In this document: in pieces, positions 6,647 to 15,398 of the stretch | Position numbering within the stretch: the first letter of the stretch is position 1 | How the letters are laid out: each line of letters starts with the position of its first letter | Source: Micromonospora pisi | GTDB taxonomy: Bacteria; Actinomycetota; Actinomycetes; Mycobacteriales; Micromonosporaceae | NCBI RefSeq assembly: GCF_003633685.1 | Contig: NZ_RBKT01000001.1 | Span: forward strand, 5,084,001-5,148,000 | Length of the DNA stretch: 64,000 nt | Reading direction: 5' to 3' | Translations under genes and position numbers: made by a program | Notes under the pieces: model-generated | What the model was told of the DNA's origin: nothing | The model's input: only the letters and a program-made list of their open reading frames with translations | The model's database searches: none

Positions 6647-9631
6647 GTGGACGAAACAGGGCAACCCGGGGCCGCCGCACCCGGCGAGAACGGCAACGGG
6701 GCAGGTCCGCATGGTGACCTGGCCCGGCCGGCCAATGGTTGGGCGGCGGCCGATTCCGGCTGGCCCCACACGGCCAAGCCGGTCGATGGCGGCTCCGAGT
6801 CACGGCCGCAGTGGCGCCAGCCGCCGGCCCCGCCGGCATGGGCGGGTGACCCCGAGGGGCGGTACGCCGACCCGGCGGCCGGCGGCGGCGGACCCCGCGA
6901 GTCGGGGCAGCCGACCAACGGCGCCTCGTACGGCGAGCGGCACTACCCGGACCCGGGGGCGCCGTACCGGGCGCCGGCCAGTGCGCCGCCCTACCCGTAC
7001 CAGGACGAGCCAGACGACTTCTCCGCGGAGCGGATCGCCGTACCGGCGCCGCGTCCTCCGTCCGCGCCCGAGCAGCTCGGTGCCGAACGCTCGGCCGGCG
7101 CCCCGGACCGTGCGGCCAGGGGACGGGAGCGTCCTCCGGGTCGTTCCGAACGGCCGACGGCGCCTGCCACGGCCGAATCGGCGGAAGCCGCCGAAGCGGC
7201 CCGGCACGCCTTCGGCGACGCCCCCACCAGTGGTGCCGGCCCGTCCTCGGCCGGCCAGCCGACCGGCCCGGAGCCAACCGCCGACGGGGCGAGCGACGCC
7301 GAACGGGAGTCGAGGTGGCGGGAGGCGAACGCTCCGGCCTCCGCGCCGCCCGCCGGACAGCGGGCTGCCGCCGGTGGCGTACCGAACCCGGCGGAACCCG
7401 ACCGCAACCTGCGCGCCGTACCGAACTACGACCTGGTGCCGCCGAAGCGGAGCATCCGCGCGCCCGGCGAGCCGAACGAGTCGGACCGGAAATCCTCGGC
7501 CGACCGTGATCACTTCGGCGGAGAGCGGGCGGACCACGGCGACCGGGTGAACCGGTCCGCCCCCGACGCCCCGCCCGCCCGGCCGGCCTGGGCCCGGTCG
7601 AGTTCCGGCGCGGAAAGTGCCTGGACCCGCGCCAACGGTCCGGCCGAGGGCAGCGGACCCGACTGGTCCGCCCGGTCGGGTGCCGGACCCGAGGCCGGCG
7701 GCTCCACCCGGTCGTCCTGGGGGCGTGCCGGCAGCGCACCGGCCGGAGGCGAACCGGCCCGTCCGGCCTGGGCCCGATCCGACGGCGGTCCGGAGGACAC
7801 CGAGCAGGCTCGTCCGGCCTGGGCCCGGTCCGGCAACGACCTGCAGTCCGCCGCCGCGTCCTGGGTACGAAACGAGGCCGACGCCGAGGCCAACGCGGGC
7901 AACAGCGGACCCGGCGCGCCGAACTGGTCCCGTTCGGAGGGCGAACCACCGGCTGCCGCCGAAGGCCGGTCCGAATGGCCCCGTCCGGCGAACGAACCCG
8001 AGCCCGGAGCCGAGCAGGCGCGTCCCGGGTGGGCGTCGAGCTGGGCGCCGCCGTGGGCGACGGCGTCCCCGGAGCCCGAGGCACGCAGGGCCCGCCGGGA
8101 CGACGCCGACTGGCCCGGAGAGCCGGGTCCGGGGTCCGGGTACGAATCGAACCCTGGCTACGAAGCGAACCCTGGCTACGGCCCGAACCCTGGCTACGAA
8201 CCGAACCCTGGCTACGGCCCGGCGCCAGGGGCGGAGTCCCACCCGGGCTACGGCCCGCCGGGTGGAGCCGACACCCACCCGGGCTACGGCCCGGGGAGCG
8301 GGGCCGAGCCGGCCGGCTACCCCGTCCCCGGCGAACCCGGGGACCCGATCCCGGTCAGTGGAGGCCCGGGCCACGCCGGTGGTCCCGAACGGCCGTGGGC
8401 GTCGCCGTACCCGGGTCACCCGGTGGCGTCGTCGCCCCCGGGACCGGTCGACCCGGGTACGTCGATCCGCCCCGTCGACCCGGGTCCGGAGGCGCTGCCG
8501 CAGCGGGTCCCGGCCGAGCCGGACGTTCCCACCATGCCGGAACCGGTCGCCGGTGAGCCGTCGGCCGAGACGCCGGAACTCGCCCGGATCGCGACCCACC
8601 TGCGCCGGGACGACGCGCCGAGCCAGCTGCGGGATCGTCCCGAGGGCTTCGACGTCAAGGCCATCCTCGCCGCTGTCCGGGGTGTGCCCGGCGTACGCGA
8701 CGCGTCCCTTCGTACCACCCCGGCGGGTGCGCACAGCCTGCGGTTGGATCTGTCCGACGGGGCCGACCCGGCCGAGGTGAGCCGTCAGGTGGCGCGGTTG
8801 CTCCAGGACCGGATGGGTCTGGCCGCGGCACCGAAGCTCCCCGGAACCCCGGTTCCCGGGGAGATGCTGCCCGGCACCCCGGTCGCTGGCGGGATGTTGC
8901 CCGGTGCCCCCGTCTCCGGCGTCCCGGTGTCGGGAATGCCGGTCTCCGGGGTGCCGACGTCCGGCCCGCCCGGCTCCGGTCAGGCCGAGGGACGCCGAGC
9001 GACCGACGAGGCGCCGGACGAGACGGCCCGCCGACGTCGCCCCGTCCACCAGGGCCGGGCCGTCGTCGACGACCGAAGTGCGGGGGCCGCTGCCAACACC
9101 GTTGGCGCCAACAGTTCCGGGGCGGCGACCGGGAGCCCGGTCACCGCCGGCGCCTCGTACTCCGGTGGTCAACCCACGACGACCGAGACGGCACCGTCCC
9201 GGCCGCTCAACCCGGGTGGTCCGCCCGGCCCCCGGGTGATCCTGGACCACGTCCAGGTCAGCACCTTCGGCCTGGAGGCGACGGTCGAGGTACGGCTCGC
9301 CGCCGGTACCCAACGGGCCAACGGGCTCTCCACCGGACCGGCGGTCGACGGTTACGTGTTGCGGCTCTGCGCGGTCGCCGCCGCGGTCGCGATCGACGAA
9401 CTGCTGAACTCGTCGGCCCGGGTGACCGAGATGGGCCGGTGTTTCGTCGAACACGCGGCGGTGGTCCCGTTCGGTAGCTGCGAGGTGGCGACCGTGGTGG
9501 TGCTGCTGGTCTGCGACGGCTGGGTGGAGCAACTCGCCGGCTCGGCCCTGGTCGCCGGCGATCCACGCCAGGCGGTCGTCCGGGCCACCCTGGCGGCGGT
9601 CAACCGGCGGCTGGAGGCGCTGCTTGTCTGA
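6647..9631 (+). CDS. Large low-complexity protein with conserved C-terminal domain, function unknown
   Basis: A 994-residue protein. AAGGAG lies six bases before the GTG start. Residues 1-640 are Pro/Gly/Ala/Arg/Glu-rich and probably disordered. They include three RPAWARS motifs between about 308 and 390 and a Tyr-rich tandem array at about 498-560 (GYEANPGYGPNPGYEPNPG type units). Two ordered parts follow: about 645-725 (AILAAVRGVPGVRDASLR, then a helix SRQVARLLQDRMG) and about 855-994 (VILDHVQVSTFGLEATVEVRL through MGRCFVEHAAVVPFGSCEVATVVVLLVCDGW). A Gly-Thr-Pro-Val repeat segment separates them. No signal peptide or membrane helix is evident. I do not recognise a function. It is divergent from the TetR gene. 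Confidence 0.8.
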   Translation: MDETGQPGAAAPGENGNGAGPHGDLARPANGWAAADSGWPHTAKPVDGGSESRPQWRQPPAPPAWAGDPEGRYADPAAGGGGPRESGQPTNGASYGERHYPDPGAPYRAPASAPPYPYQDEPDDFSAERIAVPAPRPPSAPEQLGAERSAGAPDRAARGRERPPGRSERPTAPATAESAEAAEAARHAFGDAPTSGAGPSSAGQPTGPEPTADGASDAERESRWREANAPASAPPAGQRAAAGGVPNPAEPDRNLRAVPNYDLVPPKRSIRAPGEPNESDRKSSADRDHFGGERADHGDRVNRSAPDAPPARPAWARSSSGAESAWTRANGPAEGSGPDWSARSGAGPEAGGSTRSSWGRAGSAPAGGEPARPAWARSDGGPEDTEQARPAWARSGNDLQSAAASWVRNEADAEANAGNSGPGAPNWSRSEGEPPAAAEGRSEWPRPANEPEPGAEQARPGWASSWAPPWATASPEPEARRARRDDADWPGEPGPGSGYESNPGYEANPGYGPNPGYEPNPGYGPAPGAESHPGYGPPGGADTHPGYGPGSGAEPAGYPVPGEPGDPIPVSGGPGHAGGPERPWASPYPGHPVASSPPGPVDPGTSIRPVDPGPEALPQRVPAEPDVPTMPEPVAGEPSAETPELARIATHLRRDDAPSQLRDRPEGFDVKAILAAVRGVPGVRDASLRTTPAGAHSLRLDLSDGADPAEVSRQVARLLQDRMGLAAAPKLPGTPVPGEMLPGTPVAGGMLPGAPVSGVPVSGMPVSGVPTSGPPGSGQAEGRRATDEAPDETARRRRPVHQGRAVVDDRSAGAAANTVGANSSGAATGSPVTAGASYSGGQPTTTETAPSRPLNPGGPPGPRVILDHVQVSTFGLEATVEVRLAAGTQRANGLSTGPAVDGYVLRLCAVAAAVAIDELLNSSARVTEMGRCFVEHAAVVPFGSCEVATVVVLLVCDGWVEQLAGSALVAGDPRQAVVRATLAAVNRRLEALLV
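8139..8320 (+). repeat. Tandem in-frame repeat encoding GYxxNPGY units
   Basis: Degenerate tandem repeats of 18-36 bp inside the large gene. Copies of GAACCCTGGCTACG recur at 8150, 8168, 8186 and 8204, and later copies diverge to CACCCGGGCTACGGC. The repeat encodes Tyr/Pro/Gly-rich units and is a likely site of length variation between strains. Confidence 0.75.
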
Positions 9632-9678
9632 TCGATGGAAAGCCGTCGGGTAGCCGGGATGCGCGTCACACTTGCAGC

Positions 9679-10641
9679 ATGAAGCGCGCGGCGCTCGGCG
9701 CTGATGAACTGCTCTGCCAGGGCGATTGCCCACCGCCCTGGCCGGGTCGGCCGGTGCTGCTCGACGGCCTGGTGACCTACGTCCGGGAAACCCCCGCCAC
9801 CGGTCCGGGCGCCGAACCCGCGCTGTACGTGCACGGGCTCGGCGGCTCGGGGCAGAACTGGACCGACCTGGCCGGCCTGCTCGCCGACCGGCTCGATGGA
9901 CAGGCGATCGACCTGCCCGGGTTCGGTTTCAGCGAACCGGGGCGCAGTTACACCCTGCCGGCCTTCGCCGATCGGGTGATCCGCTACCTGGAGTACGCCG
10001 ACCGGGGGCCGGTGCACCTGTTCGGCAACTCGCTCGGCGGCGCGGTCTCGGTCCGGGTCGCCGGACTCCGACCCGACCTGGTGCGTACCCTCACCCTGAT
10101 CTCACCGGCCATGCCCTTTCTCGATCCCCGACGATCGCTGCAGGGACGGATGCTGCCGCTGTTGGCGGTCCCGTTGGCGGAGCGGCTCGCATACCGGCGG
10201 TTGACCCAGATCGAGCCGGAGGAGATGGCGTTGCAGGTCCTGTCGGCCTGTGTCGCGGACATGTCCCGGATCAACGACCAGCGGCGGCGGGAGGCGGTCG
10301 AGGAGATCCGCGTCCGTTACACCGCCGACCACTACGCCGCCGCCTACCTGCGTACGCTGCGCGGCCTCGTCAGCAGTTTCGTGCGGGCGTACCTGCCCGG
10401 TGCCGGGTCGCTCTGGCGGATCGCCCGGCTGGTCACCGCGCCGACGTTGGTGGTCGGCGGTCGGCACGATCGGCTGGTCGACATCCGGGTGGCGCCCCAG
10501 GTGGCCCGGGTGATCCCGGACAGTCGGCTGCTGATGCTCGACGGCGTCGGTCATGTGGCGCAGCTTGAGGTTCCCCGTACGGTCGCCCGAGCTGTGACGG
10601 CGTTGTTGGATGAGACAGGGAGGCTGCGCCACCGACCGTGA
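9679..10641 (+). CDS. Alpha/beta-fold hydrolase
   Basis: A 320-residue hydrolase. Visible are the oxyanion-loop motif YVHGLGGSGQNW, the nucleophile elbow GNSLGG (Ser near residue 117), an acid in VVGGRHDRLVD and the catalytic His in LDGVGHVAQ near the C-terminus. A helical cap of about 90 residues lies between strands 6 and 7. This is the full set for an alpha/beta hydrolase such as an esterase or a C-C bond hydrolase; the substrate cannot be told from sequence. It has no signal peptide. Its stop codon lies just before the DUF3152 gene, so the two may form a short operon. Confidence 0.88.
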   Translation: MKRAALGADELLCQGDCPPPWPGRPVLLDGLVTYVRETPATGPGAEPALYVHGLGGSGQNWTDLAGLLADRLDGQAIDLPGFGFSEPGRSYTLPAFADRVIRYLEYADRGPVHLFGNSLGGAVSVRVAGLRPDLVRTLTLISPAMPFLDPRRSLQGRMLPLLAVPLAERLAYRRLTQIEPEEMALQVLSACVADMSRINDQRRREAVEEIRVRYTADHYAAAYLRTLRGLVSSFVRAYLPGAGSLWRIARLVTAPTLVVGGRHDRLVDIRVAPQVARVIPDSRLLMLDGVGHVAQLEVPRTVARAVTALLDETGRLRHRP

Positions 10642-10657
10642 CATGGCAGGCTGGTCG

Positions 10658-11572
10658 ATGATGTCCACTTCCCGCTCCCGTTCCCGGTCCAGAGCACGTG
10701 CCACCAGGGCGAATGACTCGGATCGATACCGGGGTGCGCGGCGTCGGCGACCTCCGCGTGGGCGGCTCGCGGTGGTCAGCGTGTTGCTGGTGGCCGCCAG
10801 CGGGGTCCTGATCGGGCTGGTCGCGCCGCCCCTGGTCGACCGGTTGACCTCGGCCGAGATTCCGGTGACCGCGGCCGGGACCCGGCCCCCGTCACCGAGT
10901 CTGGCGCCGCCGCCGACGGAGCCGACGGTGCAGCCCGGCACGGCGGAGCCGACGCAGCCGCCGGTGTTACGTGAGTCGGTCCAGGTTCCCGCGTCCGGTC
11001 CGAGCACGTTCGCGTACGCCTCCGGGGTCGGCAAGGTGACCGGTCACGCGGGAACGTTGCAGCGGTACCGGGTCGCCACCGAGCACGGCTCGGAGCAGGA
11101 CGTCCAGGCGTTCGCGCTGGCCGTGGAGGAGACCCTGAGCGATCCGAGGAGTTGGACCGGCAGCGGCCGGCTGCGGTTGCAACGGGTTCCGAGCGGTTCG
11201 GGTTACGACTTCACCGTCTACCTCGCGACGGCCGGGACGGCGGCCCGCATGTGCGCCGCCGGTGGTACCGACATCCGCATCGACGGCGAGCCGTACACGT
11301 CCTGCCGGACCCCGGGCAAGGTGATCATCAACCTGAACCGGTGGATGTTCTCCGTCGACCACCTGGTGAAGGCGAAGGTGCCGTTGGCCGACTACCGGCT
11401 CTACGTGATCAACCACGAGACCGGCCACCAGTTGGGACACGGGCACGAGCAGTGTCCGGGCAAGGGCCGGCCGGCTCCCGTGATGCAGCAGCAGACGCTC
11501 TTCCTGAACGGGTGTACGGCCAACGCGTGGCCGTACCTGGACGGGGAGCGGTACGAGGGCCCTCCGGTCTGA
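10658..11572 (+). CDS. DUF3152 protein, membrane-anchored metzincin-like putative zinc protease
   Basis: About 304 residues. An Arg/Ser-rich cytoplasmic start is followed by one membrane helix (RLAVVSVLLVAASGVLIGLV), a Pro/Thr-rich linker and an extracellular DUF3152 domain. That domain carries HETGHQLGHGH, an exact HExxHxxGxxH zinc signature, with a Met (PVMQQQT) about 20 residues later that could be a metzincin Met-turn. Cys residues (RMCAAG, TSCRTPG, EQCPGKG, NGCTAN) could form disulfides outside the cell. Protease activity is inferred from the motif, and I know of no proven substrate. The start is uncertain: ATGs at 10643, 10658 and 10661 are all possible and none has a strong ribosome site. 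Confidence 0.8.
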   Translation: MMSTSRSRSRSRARATRANDSDRYRGARRRRPPRGRLAVVSVLLVAASGVLIGLVAPPLVDRLTSAEIPVTAAGTRPPSPSLAPPPTEPTVQPGTAEPTQPPVLRESVQVPASGPSTFAYASGVGKVTGHAGTLQRYRVATEHGSEQDVQAFALAVEETLSDPRSWTGSGRLRLQRVPSGSGYDFTVYLATAGTAARMCAAGGTDIRIDGEPYTSCRTPGKVIINLNRWMFSVDHLVKAKVPLADYRLYVINHETGHQLGHGHEQCPGKGRPAPVMQQQTLFLNGCTANAWPYLDGERYEGPPV

Positions 11573-11723
11573 CCTTCCGCTGGTGACGGACCCGCCCGCC
11601 GGTGGCGGGTGTCGCGGCTATTCCCGACCCGATCACTGGGACGGGTGTTCCTGCTCATGGTCAATCCCCGGTGGGCGAGCGACAATGGCCGGGCAGCCCA
11701 CTATCGATTCCGGGGAGTTCACC

Positions 11724-12905
11724 GTGTCGTTGCCCCCGCTCGTCGAGCCCGCCGCCGAGCTGACCGTTGACGAGATTCGTCGCTATTCCCGCCACTTGAT
11801 CATTCCCGATGTCGGGGTCGAGGGCCAGAAGCGACTCAAGAACGCCCGGGTGCTCTGTGTGGGCGCCGGTGGCCTGGGGTCGCCGGCCCTGATGTACCTG
11901 GCCGCGGCCGGCGTCGGGACGCTCGGAATCGTCGACTTCGACACCGTTGACGAGTCCAACCTGCAGCGCCAGATCATCCACGGCCAGTCGGACATCGGCC
12001 GCCCCAAGGCGGAGTCCGCGGCGGCGAGCGTGCGTGAGATCAACCCGCTCGTCAAGGTGGAGATCCACAACACCGCGCTCGACCGGGACAACGTACGTGA
12101 GCTGTTCAGCCAGTACGACCTGATCCTGGACGGCACCGACAACTTCGCCACCCGGTACATGGTCAACGACGCGGCGGTCCTGCTCGGTAAGCCGTACGTC
12201 TGGGGTTCGATCTACCGGTTCGACGGCCAGGCGTCGGTCTTCTGGTCCGAGCACGGCCCCTGCTACCGCTGCCTCTACCCGGAGCCGCCGCCGCCCGGCA
12301 TGGTGCCGTCGTGCGCCGAGGGTGGCGTGCTCGGTGTGCTCTGCGCCTCGATCGGTTCGATCCAGGTGACCGAGGCGATCAAGCTGCTCACCGGGATCGG
12401 GGAGCCGCTGGTCGGACGCCTGACCGTGTACGACGCCCTGGAGATGGAGTACCGCAAGATCAAGGTCCGGAAGGACCCGGCCTGCGTGCTCTGCGGGGAG
12501 AACCCGACCGTGACCGACCTGCTGGAGGACTACGAGGACTTCTGCGGCGCCGTCTCGGCCGAGGCCGAGGACGCGGTGGTCGGCTCCACCATCACCGCCA
12601 GCGAGTTGAAGGAGTGGCAGGAGACCGGGAAGGATCACTTCCTGGTCGACGTCCGGGAGCCGGCCGAGTACGAGATCGTCCGCATTCCCGGGTCGACGCT
12701 GATCCCGAAGGGCGACATCCTCTCCGGTGAGGCGCTGTCGAAGCTGCCGCAGGACCGGCAGATCGTGCTGCACTGCAAGTCGGGGGTGCGGTCGGCCGAG
12801 GCCCTCGCCGCGCTGAAGGCGGCCGGGTTCCGGGACGCCGTACACGTCCAGGGCGGGGTGCTCGCCTGGATCAAGCAGGTCGACCCGGCGCTGCCCGCGT
12901 ACTGA
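11724..12905 (+). CDS. moeZ: Adenylyltransferase/sulfurtransferase MoeZ (MoeB-rhodanese fusion)
   Basis: A 393-residue two-domain enzyme that adenylates the C-terminal glycine of ubiquitin-like sulfur carriers and passes sulfur to form a thiocarboxylate, serving molybdopterin, thiamine and cysteine routes. The N-terminal ThiF/MoeB domain has the ATP loop GAGGLGSP (47-54), an R finger in NLQRQ, and the zinc pairs CYRC and CVLC. The C-terminal rhodanese domain (about 290-393) has the active loop HCKSGVRS with Cys351. I chose the GTG at 11724, six bases after GGGGAG, because family members begin SLPPLVEPA at this point. An ATG at 11685 is possible. A strong terminator follows. Confidence 0.95.
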   Translation: MSLPPLVEPAAELTVDEIRRYSRHLIIPDVGVEGQKRLKNARVLCVGAGGLGSPALMYLAAAGVGTLGIVDFDTVDESNLQRQIIHGQSDIGRPKAESAAASVREINPLVKVEIHNTALDRDNVRELFSQYDLILDGTDNFATRYMVNDAAVLLGKPYVWGSIYRFDGQASVFWSEHGPCYRCLYPEPPPPGMVPSCAEGGVLGVLCASIGSIQVTEAIKLLTGIGEPLVGRLTVYDALEMEYRKIKVRKDPACVLCGENPTVTDLLEDYEDFCGAVSAEAEDAVVGSTITASELKEWQETGKDHFLVDVREPAEYEIVRIPGSTLIPKGDILSGEALSKLPQDRQIVLHCKSGVRSAEALAALKAAGFRDAVHVQGGVLAWIKQVDPALPAY

Positions 12906-12963
12906 TCGTCGCGTCACACCCGCCACCACTGGTGGTGCTTGGAAGCGCACTGAACGTCAGGTG

Positions 12964-13005
12964 AAGGCTCCTTCCGTCCCCCGATACCGGGGCGGAAGGA
13001 GCCTT
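12964..13005 (+). terminator. Hairpin terminator after moeZ
   Basis: A long stem, AAGGCTCCTTCCG-t-CCCC pairing with GGGGCGGAAGGAGCCTT, has one bulged T and a GATAC-type loop. TTTCCT follows it. It lies 60 bp after the moeZ stop. Confidence 0.8.
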
Positions 13006-13125
13006 TCCTGTCGCGGCGCCCGTTTCTGATCGACCATCGGCGATGGATACCGCTGCCGACCGGGTAGTTGACCTCGGCTGACTTACCGAGGCAGGGAGTG
13101 GAGGCCGCCGGTAGCCTTCTGTCCC

Positions 13126-14055
13126 GTGGTGGACATGAACGGTTCTCCCCTCACGGACACGGACGGATCCGCTCCGCTGATGGGCCTCGACGGCTCCCCG
13201 ATGGCGGAGACCGACCGCACCCGTACCGTCGACATGGACGGTGCGATCGGCTTTGTCGTCGCACACGGCGACGCGGTCGACCGCGCCCGCCTCTCCTGGC
13301 TGCGTACCGGCGCGGCACCCCCGGCGGAGATCCTCGCCGACGCGGAGATGGGCGGGGCCCCGGACGGTGGTTGGCCGGCGGTCTGGGGGACCGGGGTCGC
13401 CTCCATCGACGCCACCTGCTTCCGGCTGGCCGAACTCGACGACCTCGGCGCGCTCGACCGGCCCGCCGCCCGACGCGCCCTGGACTGGCTCGCCGCCGGG
13501 CAGCGACCGGACGGCACCTGGGAGGAGGACGAGGCGCTGGCCCGGGAGGCGCCGAGCTGGGCCAGGCCCGGTGACCCCGAGGCCGAACTCTTCCTCACCG
13601 CCAGCGCCGGCTTCTGGCTCACCGTGGCCGAACTGGACGCCCGCGCAGCCACCCCGCTCGACCAGCCCGACCAGCAGGGCGACCGGCCGTACGCGGCCCA
13701 GGTACGGGCCGCCGCACAGGCGATCGCCGCCCGGCTCCGACCCGACGGCACCTGGCCCTCGTTCCTGGCCGCCGGCTGGATGTCCGCCGCCGTCCTCTAC
13801 CACCAGGAGATGTTCTACGAGTCGGCGCGGATCCAGGGCGTGCTCGGCGACCGGTTGGCCGAAATGTCCCCGGCGGACGTGGCCTGGATGGCCTCGGCGC
13901 TGGTCCGGGCCGGCGTCAACCCGGACGACTGGCTGCTGCTCGCCGCCCGCCGCCGCCTCGCCGAGACCCAGCGCAGCGACGGCGGCTGGCCCAGCGAGGA
14001 CGGCGACACGTTCGACGTACACACCACGCTGCTGGTGATCCGCGCCTGCCGGTGA
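13126..14055 (+). CDS. Prenyltransferase/squalene-cyclase repeat-like protein
   Basis: A 309-residue protein built of helices with QW-type repeats, the alpha-alpha barrel unit of squalene-hopene cyclases and prenyltransferases: AAGQRPDGTWEEDE, ARLRPDGTWPSFL and TQRSDGGWPSEDGDTFDVHTT. It is far shorter than a true triterpene cyclase (about 630 residues) and lacks an obvious DxDD protonation motif, so it may be a single-barrel protein with a different role. The first 36 residues contain three copies of a DMDGS-like motif and may be a non-conserved tail. The start used is the GTG at 13126; an ATG at 13234 is an alternative. It converges on proA with an 18-bp gap. Confidence 0.65.
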   Translation: MVDMNGSPLTDTDGSAPLMGLDGSPMAETDRTRTVDMDGAIGFVVAHGDAVDRARLSWLRTGAAPPAEILADAEMGGAPDGGWPAVWGTGVASIDATCFRLAELDDLGALDRPAARRALDWLAAGQRPDGTWEEDEALAREAPSWARPGDPEAELFLTASAGFWLTVAELDARAATPLDQPDQQGDRPYAAQVRAAAQAIAARLRPDGTWPSFLAAGWMSAAVLYHQEMFYESARIQGVLGDRLAEMSPADVAWMASALVRAGVNPDDWLLLAARRRLAETQRSDGGWPSEDGDTFDVHTTLLVIRACR

Positions 14056-14074
14056 ACCGGCCGGCCCGGCCGGT
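14056..14074. terminator. Short bidirectional hairpin between convergent genes
   Basis: ACCGGCC and GGCCGGT (14056-14062 with 14068-14074) form a 7-bp stem filling the gap between the cyclase-like gene and proA. Its last base is shared with the proA stop codon. Confidence 0.45.
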
Positions 14075-15318
14075 CAGCCGCGCAGGTGGCCGTCGCCGGT
14101 GACCACGTACTTGGTCGAGGTCAGCTCCGGCAGCCCCATCGGGCCCCGGGCGTGCAGCTTCTGGGTGGAGATGCCGATCTCCGCCCCGAAGCCGAACTCG
14201 CCACCGTCGGTGAACCGGGTCGACGCGTTGACCATCACCGCAGCCGAGTCGACCCGCGCGACGAACTCCCGCGCCGCACTCGCCGAGTCGGTCACGATCG
14301 CCTCGGTGTGCTGGGTGCCGTACCGCTGGATGTGCCCGACCGCGACGTCGAGCGAGTCGACGACGGCGGCGGAGATCTCCGCCGCCAGGTACTCCGTGCC
14401 GTAGTCCTCCTCGGTCGCCGCAACGACGGCGGCCGAGTACGCCCGGACCCGGTCGTCACCGTGCACGGTGACCCCGGCGGCGACGAAGGCGGCGAGCATC
14501 GGCGGCAGGAACACGTCCGCGATCTCCGCGTGGACCAGCAGCGACTCGGCCGTGTTGCAGGTCGACAGGCGCTGGGTCTTGGAGTTGAGCACGATGTCGA
14601 TCGCCTTCGCCACGTCCGCGGCGGCGTCGACGTAGACATGGCAGTTACCGACCCCGGTCTCGATCACCGGCACGGTCGACTCCTCGACCACGGTCCGGAT
14701 CAGCGACGCGCCGCCGCGCGGGATCAGCACGTCGACCAGTCCCCGGGCCCGCATCAGCTGCTTCACCGAGTCCCGCGAGGAGGCGTCGAGCAGTTGGATC
14801 GCGTCAGCCGGCAGGCCGGCGCCGGCGACCGCGTCACGCAGCACCCCGACCAGCGCCGCGTTCGAGTGGGCCGCCGAGGAGGAGCCCCGCAGCAGCGCCG
14901 CGTTGCCGGACTTGAGGCAGATGCCGGCGGCGTCGACGGTCACGTTCGGCCGGGCCTCGTAGATGATGCCCACCACCCCGAACGGCACCCGGATCTGGCG
15001 CAGCTCCAGGCCGTTCGGCAGGGTCGAGCCCCGGACCACCTCACCGACCGGGTCGGCCAGCGCGGCCATCTCGCGCAGCGCCTCGGCGATCCCGGCCACC
15101 CGCTCGGCGGTGAGCGCCAACCGGTCCAGGATCGCCGGGGAGAGGCCGGCCGCGCGGCCGGCAGCCAGGTCCGCCTCGTTCGCGGTGAGGATCTCCGGCG
15201 TACGGGCGACCAGCGCGTCGGCCATCGCGTGCAGCCCGGCGTCCTTGACCGTACGGGTGGCGGTGGCGAGCACGCCGGCCGCCGTACGGGCCCGGCGTGC
15301 CTGCTCGATAACGCTCAT
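14074..15318 (-). CDS. proA: Glutamate-5-semialdehyde dehydrogenase (gamma-glutamyl phosphate reductase)
   Basis: A 414-residue enzyme for the second step of proline synthesis, reducing gamma-glutamyl phosphate to glutamate semialdehyde with NADPH. It has the aldehyde-dehydrogenase fold, with the catalytic Cys in [14 protein letters not shown] and the conserved stretches [17 protein letters not shown] and [16 protein letters not shown]. Its length is normal for the family. The ATG at 15318 follows GAGGAGCTGTAG. It lies downstream of proB on the same strand, with one copy of the dispersed palindromic element in the 80-bp gap between them. Confidence 0.97.
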   Translation of the reverse strand: MSVIEQARRARTAAGVLATATRTVKDAGLHAMADALVARTPEILTANEADLAAGRAAGLSPAILDRLALTAERVAGIAEALREMAALADPVGEVVRGSTLPNGLELRQIRVPFGVVGIIYEARPNVTVDAAGICLKSGNAALLRGSSSAAHSNAALVGVLRDAVAGAGLPADAIQLLDASSRDSVKQLMRARGLVDVLIPRGGASLIRTVVEESTVPVIETGVGNCHVYVDAAADVAKAIDIVLNSKTQRLSTCNTAESLLVHAEIADVFLPPMLAAFVAAGVTVHGDDRVRAYSAAVVAATEEDYGTEYLAAEISAAVVDSLDVAVGHIQRYGTQHTEAIVTDSASAAREFVARVDSAAVMVNASTRFTDGGEFGFGAEIGISTQKLHARGPMGLPELTSTKYVVTGDGHLRG

Positions 15319-15335
15319 CTACAGCTCCTCACAGG

Positions 15336-15391
15336 TGTAAGGAAGGGCCCCTTCCTATCGTTTCCGGTAGAGGAAGGGGCCCTTCCTAACA
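15336..15391 (-). repeat. Dispersed double-palindrome element, copy A
   Basis: Arm 1 is AGGAAGGGCCCCTTCCT (15340-15356) and arm 2 is AGGAAGGGGCCCTTCCT (15371-15387), its exact reverse complement. A 14-base core (atcgtttccggtag) separates them. Each arm is also nearly self-complementary. Taking copy C as forward, this copy is inverted. It lies between proB and proA. See copies at 18402, 26422 and 30613. Confidence 0.9.
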
Positions 15392-15398
15392 GCAGAAC

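Noticed and set aside
8139-8320. CRISPR-like spaced repeats
   Set aside because: The repeats are in frame, degenerate and contiguous, and encode a Tyr/Pro/Gly array. There are no unique spacers of constant length.
6800-9733. 977-codon minus-strand frame opposite the low-complexity gene
   Set aside because: Arg/Gly-rich shadow of the plus-strand gene, which has a clear ribosome site and a recognisable folded C-terminus.
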